Source: Rhodococcus zopfii NBRC 100606 = JCM 9919
Lineage (GTDB): Bacteria; Actinomycetota; Actinomycetes; Mycobacteriales; Mycobacteriaceae
Length of the DNA: 64,000 nucleotides
Assembly (NCBI RefSeq): GCF_001895025.1
Contig: NZ_BCXI01000032.1
Coordinates: 40,131 to 104,130, forward strand
Direction: 5' to 3'
In this document: positions 25,442 through 34,915 of the stretch, in pieces
Numbering within the stretch: the stretch's first letter is position 1
Layout: each line of letters begins with the position of its first letter
Program-made: the position numbers and the translations under genes
The notes under the pieces: generated by a model
Seen by the model: only the letters and a program-made list of their open reading frames with translations
Told to the model about the DNA's origin: nothing
The model's database searches: none

Positions 25442-26178
25442 TGCACACCGAGCCGCAGCCAGGTGGCCGGGCCGACGATGCCGTCGACGGGCAGGCCGGC
25501 GCGCCGCTGGAATTCCCGCACCACCGACTCGGTCGCGGGCCCGAAGTCGCCGTCGACGACGAGCGTCGAGTACGCCGGGTACGCGCGGTTGAGCAGCGAC
25601 TGCAGGTAGCGCACGTGGTCACCGACCCCGCCGCGGGACAGCGTCGGCCGCGGCGACGTCGGCCCCGGTGCCGGAGCGGGGGCTGGGTCGGCCGGGCCCG
25701 GGCTGTAGATGCCGAGGTGCCCGGCGTCCAGCTTGGCCGCGAACGCGGCGATCCGATTGTCGCCCTCCGGGTATCCGATCTGGTAGTGCATCTCGTCGGC
25801 GCGTCCCCAATCGGCGCCCCAGAACACCGTGCCCTCGAACAGGCGCAGCCCGGCGCGCACCTTCACGATGCGAGCGCGGGGCATCGACCGCAGACCCCAC
25901 GGGTACTTCGGCGCATTGATGTCGACCGCGGTGCCGGACAGGTGATTCGAGTTACCGACGGCGTTCTCGTTGGACCATCCCCACACCGGGGAGGTGAGCG
26001 GTTCGACGTTGCGGTGGTACCAGATGATCCACGCGTTGAGGATCGTCGCGGCGTCCCCGGCCCGGATCGGCGCGGTGTTGGTGTACGGCAGCGGGTTCGC
26101 CACGACGCACTCGTCGCGGTTGCACATCCGCCAGCCGTTCTCGGAATACTTGTTGCCGTACGCGATTCGGAAACTCAT
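25438..26178 (-). CDS. endolysin: M15 peptidase plus peptidoglycan-binding domain
   Basis: A 246-residue cell-wall hydrolase. The N-terminal domain has the zinc-peptidase motif SxHxxGxAxD (Ser77, His79, Asp86) and the downstream DEMHYQIG (Asp128, His131) of the VanY/L-Ala-D-Glu peptidase M15 family. A Pro/Ala-rich linker leads to a C-terminal PG_binding_1 domain (LQSLLNRAYP...VDGDFGPATESVVREFQRRAGL...VDGIVGPATW). No separate mycolate esterase (lysin B) was found nearby. It starts the lysis cassette and overlaps its neighbour by 4 nt. Confidence 0.88.
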   Translation of the reverse strand: MSFRIAYGNKYSENGWRMCNRDECVVANPLPYTNTAPIRAGDAATILNAWIIWYHRNVEPLTSPVWGWSNENAVGNSNHLSGTAVDINAPKYPWGLRSMPRARIVKVRAGLRLFEGTVFWGADWGRADEMHYQIGYPEGDNRIAAFAAKLDAGHLGIYSPGPADPAPAPAPGPTSPRPTLSRGGVGDHVRYLQSLLNRAYPAYSTLVVDGDFGPATESVVREFQRRAGLPVDGIVGPATWLRLGVQ

Positions 26179-26360
26179 CGACTCTCGTCCTCTCCGGGAT
26201 CGAATGATTCGTTCAGGCGGCGCAGCACTTCGTGGATGCGCTCGCGGCGGCCGGCGTCGGGGACGAGGTAGTCGCACCCGACGCTCAGCACCGGGATCAG
26301 CCCCGTCTCGGCGAGACCGTCGGGCACCGGCACGATCCCGCCGGTGGCGAACTCGGCCAT
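26175..26360 (-). CDS. small phage protein upstream of endolysin
   Basis: A 61-residue protein with a strand-rich N-terminus (GGIVPVPDGLAETGLIPVLSVG) and a helical, charged C-terminus. Start and stop both overlap neighbours. No function recognised. Confidence 0.55.
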   Translation of the reverse strand: MAEFATGGIVPVPDGLAETGLIPVLSVGCDYLVPDAGRRERIHEVLRRLNESFDPGEDESR

Positions 26361-26959
26361 CACAGTCCCTTCCATTTCGGATTGCGCAGGATCTGCTGGC
26401 GTTTCTTGCCGAGCATCTCGGCGGCGAGGACCCGGCTGCGTTCCGCGTCGTCCGCAGCGCCCCACTCGAGGTAGGTGTTCACCGACGCGACGGTGTGGTC
26501 GGACGGGTTGAACGGGGCCCGCGACACACTGGCCTTGTCCGGTTCCGGCTCGGCGCGTTTGAGCACGCCGGTGTAGTACATGCGCTCGGCCATCGCGGCC
26601 TGCTCGTGCGGGGTGTGCGCGGCCGGGTCGGGAATGGTGAAGGGCTCCAGGTCCGGCTCGTCCATGTCGCACCAGTCCCCGTGGTTGAGGTAGTGCTGTT
26701 GGCCGCGGTACGGCGGCCGGAAGCGCTTGCGCTGCTGGGGTAGCTGGTCGACGTGGATGAACCCGTCCTCGTTCGCCAGTGCCCGGATCTGATCGACGTG
26801 CCGGTATCCAGCGTCGTCGAGACGTTGGGACCATTCCGGGATCAGTTTGTGGTCCGGGGTGAACGTCTGGTCCTGCCCGAACGGCAGATCCGTGAACACC
26901 CACTGGTGGGCCTGGTCCGGTTTGCTCTGGTCACAGTTGCTCTGCAGCGCCAGGCGCAT
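26360..26959 (-). CDS. hypothetical tail protein
   Basis: A 199-residue polar protein encoded between the large tail protein and the lysis cassette. It contains WVFTDLPFGQDQTF and a C-terminal basic stretch (LGKKRQQILRNPKWKGL). A minor tail role is inferred from position. The ATG is shared in overlap with the downstream gene's stop/start chain (TGATG). Confidence 0.55.
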   Translation of the reverse strand: MRLALQSNCDQSKPDQAHQWVFTDLPFGQDQTFTPDHKLIPEWSQRLDDAGYRHVDQIRALANEDGFIHVDQLPQQRKRFRPPYRGQQHYLNHGDWCDMDEPDLEPFTIPDPAAHTPHEQAAMAERMYYTGVLKRAEPEPDKASVSRAPFNPSDHTVASVNTYLEWGAADDAERSRVLAAEMLGKKRQQILRNPKWKGL

Positions 26960-26984
26960 GGGCGGTCCTCTCTCTGAACACAGG

Positions 26985-28646
26985 TCACAGGACGCCGAGG
27001 TCGCGGAGCATCCCCAGGAAGTCCTGCAGAATCTCGAATGCCTTGAGCACCGGGTCTTCCGGCTCACGCTGGCCGATCTGGATCTGCCACAGCGGCGCGG
27101 TCTTGCGGTCCCACGCCAGGCGCAGTTCGGAGATCTGCTCGACGAAGATCCGGCCGGGCAACTCGCGGATGGTGAAACCGACTCGCGTGCCGAGGAAGCA
27201 GTGCCCGAATCCGCGCTGTCCGATCCGCCACGGTGCACCGTCGGCCACGGAGATGGTGCAGCGGGTCGTCTCCCTCGTGGCGAACATCGCGGTGCGCATC
27301 GCCAGCACCCACGACAGGGTGTACGCCCGGTCCGCACCGTCGGCCCACCGCTCGTGCAGATGGTGCTTGCCCAGCCGTTGCGCGCGAACAATGTTCTTCC
27401 ACTTACCGAACGCGCCGACGGTGTCCATGTAGATCGGGCGCAGCACAGCATCGATAGCCGGGCCGATCTGCGATTGCCCGATCATCGACCCGAGGAACCC
27501 CGCGATGGTGATCACCGTCGCGGAGATCCCCTCGTTGATCCCCGGCATCGAATGACCGCCGCCGACAACACCGACCGGCCCGGCCGGCCGATACGAGAAC
27601 ATCGACGACTGGATCGCCGAATGCTCACCGTCACGCCACACCACCGACGGCACCGACGGATCACTGCCGAGTGCGCCTGCCGTCTTGTACAGATCCGGCA
27701 TGTTCGGATCCGGTACGGTCTCGGTGGTTTCGGTCTTGCCGTCGCTGCCGATGTTGACCAGCTCGTGCCACAGCCCGTCGAACAGTGTGCCGCCGAACGA
27801 GGTTCCGGTGGTGAAGGCACTGTTGTCGACCAGATCCCACACGATCGTGCCGTACGCGATGTCCGCGCCGGGCCACGGTTCAGGATCGCCCGGGAAGTAG
27901 CGGCGCAGCTCCCAGGTGAGCTGGGAGTCCTGCACTGCGCGTTTGGTCGCCTCGTACATCGACTTGAACCGCGAGTGGATCACGCCCGCCGGGGACCGGT
28001 CCGGGTTGTCGGGCAGGTCCGGTTTGACGACCATCGTCCAGGTCGACTGGTCGAAGTTGAACCAGCCGGCCGGGTCGAGCGGATCGTCGGGCAGCATCCA
28101 CAGCGACGACTCGAGACGCATGATGTTCACGAGCATCGTGGTCTTGATGGCCCACCGGATGTGCTGGGAGAAGCACATCCACAGCCGCGGGAACTGCAGC
28201 TCCGCCGGCAGGAACGGATTGCTCCACGCGAAGATGTGGTGCAGGTGCTGCAGGTCGTGCTTGAAGATCGCACGGACGAAACGGGTTCCGCTGTCCGTGT
28301 GGTGGATCTGGATCTCTTCGAGCAGCCCGGTCCAGCGGGCGCCGTCCTTGTCGACGCGCAGGATCGCCTGGGTGGTCTCGCGGTTGTCGACGTCGATGAG
28401 CCAGTCCGACAGGTAGTAGTCGACCGGCAGGTCGATCACCGCGGTGCCGACCTCGTTGTGCAGCCACTGGATGTTCGCGGAGATCTCGTTGCGGATGATC
28501 GCCCGCAGGTTCGCGTCGCCGTCGTAGATCGACATCTCCGGCGGCGCGAGGCGGGCCTCGGCCTCGTCCTTGAGTTGCTGGACGAGTCCTTCGAATTCGG
28601 CGTCGAAGTCGATCAGGTCGACCGGTTCGGCTACTGGAGTACTCAT
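26985..28646 (-). CDS. large minor tail protein (Gp37-like position)
   Basis: A 553-residue protein following the distal tail gene, the place held by the siphovirus Gp37/ReqiPepy6-type minor tail proteins of actinophages. It includes IQIHHTDSGTRFVRAIFKHDLQHL and a glycine-rich membrane-like segment (GISATVITIAGFLGSMIG) in its middle. It probably forms part of the baseplate or tail tip. Its ATG overlaps the preceding stop by 4 nt. Confidence 0.65.
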   Translation of the reverse strand: MSTPVAEPVDLIDFDAEFEGLVQQLKDEAEARLAPPEMSIYDGDANLRAIIRNEISANIQWLHNEVGTAVIDLPVDYYLSDWLIDVDNRETTQAILRVDKDGARWTGLLEEIQIHHTDSGTRFVRAIFKHDLQHLHHIFAWSNPFLPAELQFPRLWMCFSQHIRWAIKTTMLVNIMRLESSLWMLPDDPLDPAGWFNFDQSTWTMVVKPDLPDNPDRSPAGVIHSRFKSMYEATKRAVQDSQLTWELRRYFPGDPEPWPGADIAYGTIVWDLVDNSAFTTGTSFGGTLFDGLWHELVNIGSDGKTETTETVPDPNMPDLYKTAGALGSDPSVPSVVWRDGEHSAIQSSMFSYRPAGPVGVVGGGHSMPGINEGISATVITIAGFLGSMIGQSQIGPAIDAVLRPIYMDTVGAFGKWKNIVRAQRLGKHHLHERWADGADRAYTLSWVLAMRTAMFATRETTRCTISVADGAPWRIGQRGFGHCFLGTRVGFTIRELPGRIFVEQISELRLAWDRKTAPLWQIQIGQREPEDPVLKAFEILQDFLGMLRDLGVL

Positions 28647-29566
28647 CGACGCAACCCCCACGGCTTGGGCCACGGGCGCGGGCACTCGACCCGCACTCCG
28701 ACACCGGCCGGCGCGTTCTGCACACCGACCGGTACTTCCACCGGATCCAGATACGGGCGCAGCGGGTACACGAACGCCTTGCCGTCCATCCGCAGATAGA
28801 TCTGCGTGTCCTTCGTCGAGCGCACCGGTTCCCGCTTGGTGTTCTCATCGGTCTCGATGTCGAGGTGCTCGTCGCCGAGCAGCTCGGGCAGGATCAGCAT
28901 CCGGTCGGCGTCCTGGACAGCCCGCTTGTATCTCTTGTTGCCCCAGGAGAAGTCGGGCAGGTGCCACTTCACCCCCGGCAGCGGGCCGTCCTGCACGCGC
29001 CACTTGATCCAGATCGGGTACGGCGTCGGGTTCGACACCGTCACCGAACCCCACTCGATGTGCCCGTCGGTGGTATCGACCATGCACCGCCAGCGGTCGA
29101 AGACCGAGGTCTCCTCGTACCAGAACGGGTCCGGCGCGATGCAGTTCATCGTCACGCGCCCGTACTCACCGAGCCGCGGATCGCGCATCGGCTTGAACTG
29201 CATCTCGTTGACCAACCGCACGGCCAGTTTCCGGCGCGAGGACCGCGTCGGGGTGGTGTACCAGAGGAACGCGTCCTGGTCGTCGGTCAGCGCCGTCGCC
29301 CACTCGTCGTCCCAGTACTCCCACGGCCGGTCCTTGGTGCCGAAGATGTCGACCGAGAACACCGGGTACATCGACTTGATCCGCTTGCCGTTGTACGTCG
29401 AGCCGCGCTCGTAGGCGTGCGCGGTGTAGATCGCCTCGAACGGCGTGTTGTAGAAATCGGCCGGGGCCGTGGCCAGTTCGGCACCACGGTCCCCCATCCC
29501 CGGGCCCGAGAGGGTGCGGACGATGCCGTCCGCACCCTCGAGCTCGATCAGCGCGGGCTTACCCAC
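28643..29566 (-). CDS. distal tail (Dit-like) protein
   Basis: A 307-residue protein directly downstream of the tape measure gene, where siphoviruses encode Dit. It has the N-terminal tail-tube-like pattern (LVNEMQFKPMRDPRLGEYGRVTMNCIAPDPFWYEE) and a galectin-like C-terminal strand region (VTVSNPTPYPIWIKWRV). The GTG at 29566 is preceded by an excellent RBS (AGGAGGTGA). Confidence 0.75.
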   Translation of the reverse strand: MGKPALIELEGADGIVRTLSGPGMGDRGAELATAPADFYNTPFEAIYTAHAYERGSTYNGKRIKSMYPVFSVDIFGTKDRPWEYWDDEWATALTDDQDAFLWYTTPTRSSRRKLAVRLVNEMQFKPMRDPRLGEYGRVTMNCIAPDPFWYEETSVFDRWRCMVDTTDGHIEWGSVTVSNPTPYPIWIKWRVQDGPLPGVKWHLPDFSWGNKRYKRAVQDADRMLILPELLGDEHLDIETDENTKREPVRSTKDTQIYLRMDGKAFVYPLRPYLDPVEVPVGVQNAPAGVGVRVECPRPWPKPWGLRR

Positions 29567-29567
29567 G

Positions 29568-32500
29568 TCACCTCCTGATGTACGTCTGCATCTCCTGGTG
29601 GCGACGCTGGTTCTCCCGGCGCACCGCCTCGGACATGTCCTCGACGTGGTAGTGGGTGTGGTACTCGGTCGGCGCACCCGACACCGCCGCCGACGCACCG
29701 GCCATCGCCGGAACCGGAGGCGCGCCCACACCACCGGACGCCATGCGGGCTGCACCCGAGTTGATCGCTTCGAGCAGTGGACGATTCCGCGCGGTGGCCT
29801 CGGCGTTGACCATGAACTCACCGCTGGATGCCCAGATCGGCACGACGTCGTCGCGCGGACCGCCCGGGCCGGTGATGAAGCCACCGTTGGCGTAGCCGTG
29901 GGCTTGGCCCCACACGCCGTCCGGTCCGCCGTAGCGATGTACGACCCAGGAGAGGCCGCCGGCGATGTTCGACCGCGGATCCCAGATGTCGTCCGGGAAA
30001 CCCGCCGTCGAGAACTGCGGGTAGAGCATGTCGAACGTCGGGTCGATGACCTGCATCAAGCCCTTCGACGGTGTGCCCGCCGCCGCGTTGGAATCCCAGT
30101 TGTTGATCGCCTGGGGATTCCCACTCGACTCGGTGTTCATCTGCGCGAGAGTCAGATCCGCCCACGACGAGGGCATCGACAACGCACTCAGGACGGACTC
30201 GACGGTGCCGCGCCACTGCTCGACACCACCGGACGGGTTGTAGACGTGCCCGGTCTCGGCCGGGTTCGGCGCGGCCGACGCGATCGACGGCGGCGGCTGG
30301 CTCTGATCCCGCGTCGTCCACTGTCCACCGGCGAGCGGATCCTGCTGCGGGGTCTCCGGCAGATAGGACTCGCCCTTCGGTGGCACACCGTTGCCGGCGC
30401 CTTCCTCCGGCGTCCGGTACTTGCCCTGGACCAGACCGACACCGAGCTGCACGACCGGCGGGATCTTGTCGGGCAGCCCGATCACATCGAACGCGTCGGT
30501 CATCTGCCCTTCGACGAACGCCTTGGCGGCATCGCCGAACAGCCCGGAGATCGTCGACGGCAGATCACCGCCGCCTGCTCCGGAACCGGGTGGGGTGAAC
30601 GCCGACTCGTAGTCCGGCAGCGTCGCATACCCGCCGCTGCCGCCGGACAGGTACGAACCGGGTGTACCCGTCGGCCCTTCCGGGATGTTCGGGTCGTACT
30701 CCGCCGGAGCGGACGCAGACCCTGGACCTGGGTCCGGCGGGTTCCACATCTCCCGCGGCAGGTAGTAGTGCAGGTTGAACTGCGGGTCGTCCGCGCCCGC
30801 GGCAGGCGGGCCGTAGAACACTCCGGCACCGGAGGATTCGACGGGGACACCGGCGAGGGTGCCGGCCATGTGCGAGTTCGGGCCGCCGCCACCGCGGAAG
30901 ATCCCGACGGACCAGCCGTCCAGATCCATGCCCGGCCGCCAGCCCATGGCCTCGAAGTCCGACTCGGTGTTGAACAACCGTGTGCCGGTGTCGAGACCGA
31001 GCAACGCCGCGGTGATCTTCGATGCGAGCAGCGAGCAGTCGACGCCGCCGGTGTAACCGCCGTAGTCGTACGCCTGCCCGTGGTACTGCTGCGCCTGTGC
31101 GATACCCCGATCGAGCGCGACCCTGCCGCCGTCGGCGAACCGCGGAACATTGCCGGAGTTGATCGCCTCGAGCAACGGCAGGTTCTGCTCGGTGGCCGCG
31201 GCGTTGACGACGTACTCGCCGTTCGATGCCCAGATCGGCACCAGGTCGTCACGCGGACCACCCGGACCGGTGATGTAGCCGCCGGCGGCGTAGCCGTTCG
31301 CCCTGGCCCAGGTGACGAGGTTGTTACCCAGGTTCCGGATCGACCCGGCACCGGGCACCCACTCGACCCGCTTCATCATGTCGCCGATGGCGCCGATCGC
31401 CTTCGCGATCGTGCTCACGACCTTGTCCCAGACCTCGGAGACGGTGTCGCGCAGGCCGGTGAAGAACCCCGCGATCCCGTCGACCGCGTCGCCGATGAAC
31501 TGCCGCGCATCGCGCAGGTAGTTCGACATCGACGTGAGCCGGTCACTCCAGGTATCGGCCAGGTCCTGCACCGCGACGATCACCCACGGCAGCACTTCCT
31601 TGGCGATCCATTCGAACGCGGTCGTCAGCGGCGGCAGCCACGTCTGCACCAGTTCCCCGAACAGCTCGATCAGCGGGGGCAGCAGCTGTGCGGTGATCTC
31701 GGCCAGCTGCGGCAGGAACGGCGCGACGGCCATCACGATCCGGGAGAACGAGTCGACGAGGATCGGCAGGATCGGTGCCAGATCGGTCAGGGCGCCGGCC
31801 AGGGCCTGCGCGAGGATGCCCGCCACCTCGGAGATGACCGGGGCCATCTGCTCGAAGATCGGCGCCATCTGCTCGACAAGCTGCTGGATCACCGGGGCTG
31901 CGGCCTCGAAGATCGTCGTCAGTGCCGGAGCAAGGGCCTGCACCAGTTCCGAAATGACCTGCGCGACCAGCGGCAGGATCGGCGCGATCGCGGTCACCAG
32001 CGAGGTGAAGGCCTCACCGAGCGGACCGATCGCCGGCGCAAGGGCGACCAGGGCCTCCGACAGTGCGGTCCCGACCACCACCAGCAGCTCCGACAGCGGA
32101 GGGATCAGCGGGGTCAGAGCGGCCCCGAGGGACGCCAGCAGCTGCCCGAGCACCGGCATCACCGGGGCGAGCCCCTCGGCCAGGGCCGAGATGAACCCGG
32201 CCAGGTGCGGCATCAGCTCGGTCAGTGCCCCGGACAGGGACGCACCGATCGTGCCCAGGGCCGGGGCCATCGACGCGAACGCATCCCCGAGGGACGCGAA
32301 CAGCGGACCGAGGGTCGGCAGCACCTGGATGCCGAGCTCGGTGAACCCGGTCACCAGCCCGGACACCAGCGGCGCGAGCCCGGACATGGACTGCCCGACC
32401 GCGGTCTTGAACTGCTCGAACGCCCCCGACTCGACCAACCCGGTCAGGGTCTCGTCGAGCATGCCGAGGGTGTCTTTGAAGGCCCCGTTCATCGACCCCG

Positions 32501-33956
32501 CGGTCGTGACGAGCATGTCCTTCAGGTAGGGCAGCTGGTTATCGGCCAGGGTGGTGATCGACTCACCGAGCCCCCCGAACAGGTTGTCCTGCACCGCCAT
32601 CCGCAGGTCTTTCCACTGCGGGCCGAGGGCCTGCATGGCCAGGACGAACTGCTGGGCGTTCGGTGCGAGCTTGGCCAGGGCGTCGGCGAAGTCGTTCGCC
32701 GCGGCGTTGCCGGACTCGACAGCGTCGGTGACACCGGCCTGCGCCCGCTCGATCTGCTTGAGCGCATCGGCGTTGGCCTCGGCGACATCGCGCTGGGTGC
32801 GGGCCTCCTCGGTGCGGGCATCGAGCAACCGCTGGTCGGCCTCGGCGACCTGCTCCTTCGCTTCGAGGACCCGCTGCGATCCTTCGACGCCGGCGGTGTT
32901 CGCCTCCTCCGTCTGCGTCTTGAGATCGGCGGTGCGCTTGCGCTGCTCGTCGAGGGTGACCAGCGCCCGCTGGTAGGTCAGGAACGCGCGCTCCTGCTCT
33001 CTGCCCGTCGATCCGTCGGTGCGGGACTTGACCATCGCGTCGTACGCGTCGGCCACGGCGAGCTCGGCTTCCTGCTCCGAGAGCACCTGCGAGCGCAGCG
33101 AGTCGTTGAGATCGTCGATGTCGCGCTTGGCGTCCTTGTACGCCGCCGACAGATCCCGCCGCGACTGGAGACTGGTGCGTTCGGCCTGTGCCGTCTCCCG
33201 CTGCGCCGACGCGAGCTGTTCCTGGCCACGCACCGCGGTGCGGACAGCGTTCTCGCGAGCGTCGGCCAGGGCCTCCTCGGCGGACTCGACGGCCTTGGCG
33301 TTGGCGATCATCGAGTTCGTCGACTGATCCGAGGCGGTCTTCATCGTCGAGAACGCGTCGATGACGCCGGTCGACCCGATCACCCCGGCCGCACCGATCG
33401 CCGACAGGCCCGCCGCGGCGCCGCCGGCGATGCCGACGAGACCACCGAGCGCGCCGATCAGCGCGGTGATACCCGACAGCAGGGCACCGAACCGGACCGC
33501 ACCCATCCGGCCCAGGCTTCCCCGGGCCCGGCCGGCGCCGGTGCTGACACCGTTGAGCTGGGAGTACAGCGCCGCCAGCGAGGTGTGATCGATGTCGACG
33601 TTGACGTGGACGGTGGGGTTCATCGCGTCCAGGTGTGCCTGCAGCAGCACCGAGAATTCCTGCATGTTCCCCAGGACCGGCTCGATCTCGATCGTGGCGT
33701 CGATCGCCAGCAGACGCGCCTCGAGTTCCTGCGCGAATCCGGCCATGTCGCCGACCACCGGATCCACGTCGATCGTGGCGTGCACCAGATTGAGCTGGTC
33801 GCGCAGGTCCTGCGCGAAGGTGCTCGACAGCTCCGGTACGACACCGACTTCCAGCTCTTCGTCGACCGTCGCGAGGAAGGCCTGCACCTTCTTCTGGAAG
33901 TCGGTGAACGACGGCCAGACCTCGACGGCGGCGTTACCGGCGGTGTAGGTAGCCAT
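29568..33956 (-). CDS. tape measure protein with two cell-wall hydrolase domains
   Basis: A 1462-residue protein setting tail length. Long helical, Ala/Gln/Glu-rich N-terminal and central regions include repeated leucine/proline blocks around residues 480-790. Near residue 970 lies an NlpC/P60-like segment (GQAYDYGGYTGGVDCSLLASKI with a later NSHMAGTL histidine). Near residue 1275 is a lytic transglycosylase domain (MNTESSGNP...SKGLMQVI). Two copies of a block around GGPRDDxVPIWAS flank these. The hydrolases probably open the wall during DNA entry. Start ATG chosen; a GTG precedes it by one codon. Confidence 0.88.
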   Translation of the reverse strand: MATYTAGNAAVEVWPSFTDFQKKVQAFLATVDEELEVGVVPELSSTFAQDLRDQLNLVHATIDVDPVVGDMAGFAQELEARLLAIDATIEIEPVLGNMQEFSVLLQAHLDAMNPTVHVNVDIDHTSLAALYSQLNGVSTGAGRARGSLGRMGAVRFGALLSGITALIGALGGLVGIAGGAAAGLSAIGAAGVIGSTGVIDAFSTMKTASDQSTNSMIANAKAVESAEEALADARENAVRTAVRGQEQLASAQRETAQAERTSLQSRRDLSAAYKDAKRDIDDLNDSLRSQVLSEQEAELAVADAYDAMVKSRTDGSTGREQERAFLTYQRALVTLDEQRKRTADLKTQTEEANTAGVEGSQRVLEAKEQVAEADQRLLDARTEEARTQRDVAEANADALKQIERAQAGVTDAVESGNAAANDFADALAKLAPNAQQFVLAMQALGPQWKDLRMAVQDNLFGGLGESITTLADNQLPYLKDMLVTTAGSMNGAFKDTLGMLDETLTGLVESGAFEQFKTAVGQSMSGLAPLVSGLVTGFTELGIQVLPTLGPLFASLGDAFASMAPALGTIGASLSGALTELMPHLAGFISALAEGLAPVMPVLGQLLASLGAALTPLIPPLSELLVVVGTALSEALVALAPAIGPLGEAFTSLVTAIAPILPLVAQVISELVQALAPALTTIFEAAAPVIQQLVEQMAPIFEQMAPVISEVAGILAQALAGALTDLAPILPILVDSFSRIVMAVAPFLPQLAEITAQLLPPLIELFGELVQTWLPPLTTAFEWIAKEVLPWVIVAVQDLADTWSDRLTSMSNYLRDARQFIGDAVDGIAGFFTGLRDTVSEVWDKVVSTIAKAIGAIGDMMKRVEWVPGAGSIRNLGNNLVTWARANGYAAGGYITGPGGPRDDLVPIWASNGEYVVNAAATEQNLPLLEAINSGNVPRFADGGRVALDRGIAQAQQYHGQAYDYGGYTGGVDCSLLASKITAALLGLDTGTRLFNTESDFEAMGWRPGMDLDGWSVGIFRGGGGPNSHMAGTLAGVPVESSGAGVFYGPPAAGADDPQFNLHYYLPREMWNPPDPGPGSASAPAEYDPNIPEGPTGTPGSYLSGGSGGYATLPDYESAFTPPGSGAGGGDLPSTISGLFGDAAKAFVEGQMTDAFDVIGLPDKIPPVVQLGVGLVQGKYRTPEEGAGNGVPPKGESYLPETPQQDPLAGGQWTTRDQSQPPPSIASAAPNPAETGHVYNPSGGVEQWRGTVESVLSALSMPSSWADLTLAQMNTESSGNPQAINNWDSNAAAGTPSKGLMQVIDPTFDMLYPQFSTAGFPDDIWDPRSNIAGGLSWVVHRYGGPDGVWGQAHGYANGGFITGPGGPRDDVVPIWASSGEFMVNAEATARNRPLLEAINSGAARMASGGVGAPPVPAMAGASAAVSGAPTEYHTHYHVEDMSEAVRRENQRRHQEMQTYIRR

Positions 33957-34800
33957 CACTGACCTCCGTTCCCGCGCAGCAGAAAGCGCGTGACAGTGCC
34001 CAGCACCGCCGAGGCACGCTCGCGGCGCACCAGCTCGACGCGGGGCTTCGGGCGTTCGACCGGGGTGATGTCGCCCGGTTTGGCGCCGACGGTCGCTGCG
34101 TGCAGACCGCGGATCGCGTCGAGCACGTCGTCGAGCTTGCGCAGCAACGGGCCATAGCCGCGCAGGCTCGGCGGCGCGGGCGGTGGTTCGGGAAGGTCAG
34201 CGGCCAGTTCGGCGAGCTCTTCGTCCTCGAGCTGCGCGGCAAAGAACTCCGAACCGAAGCGCAGTTGCTCCTTGAGTTCCCAGAACTCACCCCAGTGGCG
34301 CTGCCCTCGCAACCACTCGTTCAAGTCCAGGCCCAGCAGATGGTGGAAATCCCACCGCAGCTGGGGCCCGAACTTCGCGATCAGGTCTACGAGGGCTGGG
34401 AACCCCCCGGCACGTCGGCACCACCGCGGCCGAGGAAGTGATCCATGATCGAGTAGACGAGGCCCGCGAGGAGCCGGTGCCCGTCCTCCGCGGCGCTGAA
34501 CGCCTGGAGCACCCGGCGCAGATCCCCGCGCATGAGAACTTCCAGGGCGCCGAAGAAGTCGTTGTTGCGCAGGCAGCGGTCGAGCACGTACTGGTTCTCG
34601 AGATCGTCGGGGAACTGCACGACCACGGGAGGGGCGAATCCGTCGTCCGGTCCCAACACGAACGGCTCGATCACCTCGGAGTTGTCGAAGGTGAAGCTGA
34701 GATTCGCGGCGCGAGCCCGGAACCGGCTGAACGTCTCGAACGAGGACTCCTTCGCTCTCGGTGCAGCCTTGCGGGCAGTGCTCTTGCGGGGTGTAGCCAT
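33956..34800 (-). CDS. tail assembly chaperone GT fusion, made by -1 frameshift
   Basis: Ribosomes reading the 34800 gene can slip back one base at GGGGGGT (34402-34408). They then continue through LVDLIAKFGPQLRWDFHHLLGLDLNEWLRGQ to the stop at 33956, giving about 281 residues. The downstream frame has no convincing independent start, and its N-terminal part is open back to the slip site. Two overlapping chaperone forms directly before the tape measure gene are the rule in siphoviruses. They coat the tape measure during tail assembly. Confidence 0.85.
34387..34800 (-). CDS. tail assembly chaperone G
   Basis: The unshifted product is 137 residues, with a basic N-terminus (PRKSTARKAAPRAKESSFETF) and helical body (VLDRCLRNNDFFGALEVLM). 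It ends at a TAG 16 nt beyond the slippery site. It lies between the major tail gene and the tape measure gene. Confidence 0.85.
   Translation of the reverse strand: MATPRKSTARKAAPRAKESSFETFSRFRARAANLSFTFDNSEVIEPFVLGPDDGFAPPVVVQFPDDLENQYVLDRCLRNNDFFGALEVLMRGDLRRVLQAFSAAEDGHRLLAGLVYSIMDHFLGRGGADVPGGSQPS
34402..34408 (-). other. -1 frameshift slippery site GGGGGGT
   Basis: In the zero frame the heptamer reads G-GGG-GGT, the correct X-XXY-YYZ phase. Slippage joins frames G and T. Both frames are open across the site and the zero-frame stop follows within 16 nt. Confidence 0.82.
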
Positions 34801-34856
34801 TGCTCGTATCTCCCTGTATCCCTTGTCATCCCTGATTCAGCGGTCCGAAAAGGTGC

Positions 34857-34894
34857 CTGCCCGCGCCGTGCAGGGATGAACGCGGCGCGGGCAG
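34857..34894 (-). terminator. terminator after major tail protein gene
   Basis: CTGCCCGCGCCG pairs perfectly with CGGCGCGGGCAG across a 14-nt loop and is followed on the minus strand by GCACCTTTTC. Partial termination here would keep chaperone and tape measure levels below tail tube levels. Confidence 0.7.
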
Positions 34895-34915
34895 ACGATC
34901 GGTAGGGCCCGACGA

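Noticed and set aside
29469..33962. Plus-strand open frame of 1497 codons
   Set aside because: It is antisense to the tape measure gene. The translation is Arg/Gly/Asp/Gln-rich repeats without motifs, a usual by-product of high-GC coding DNA on the other strand.
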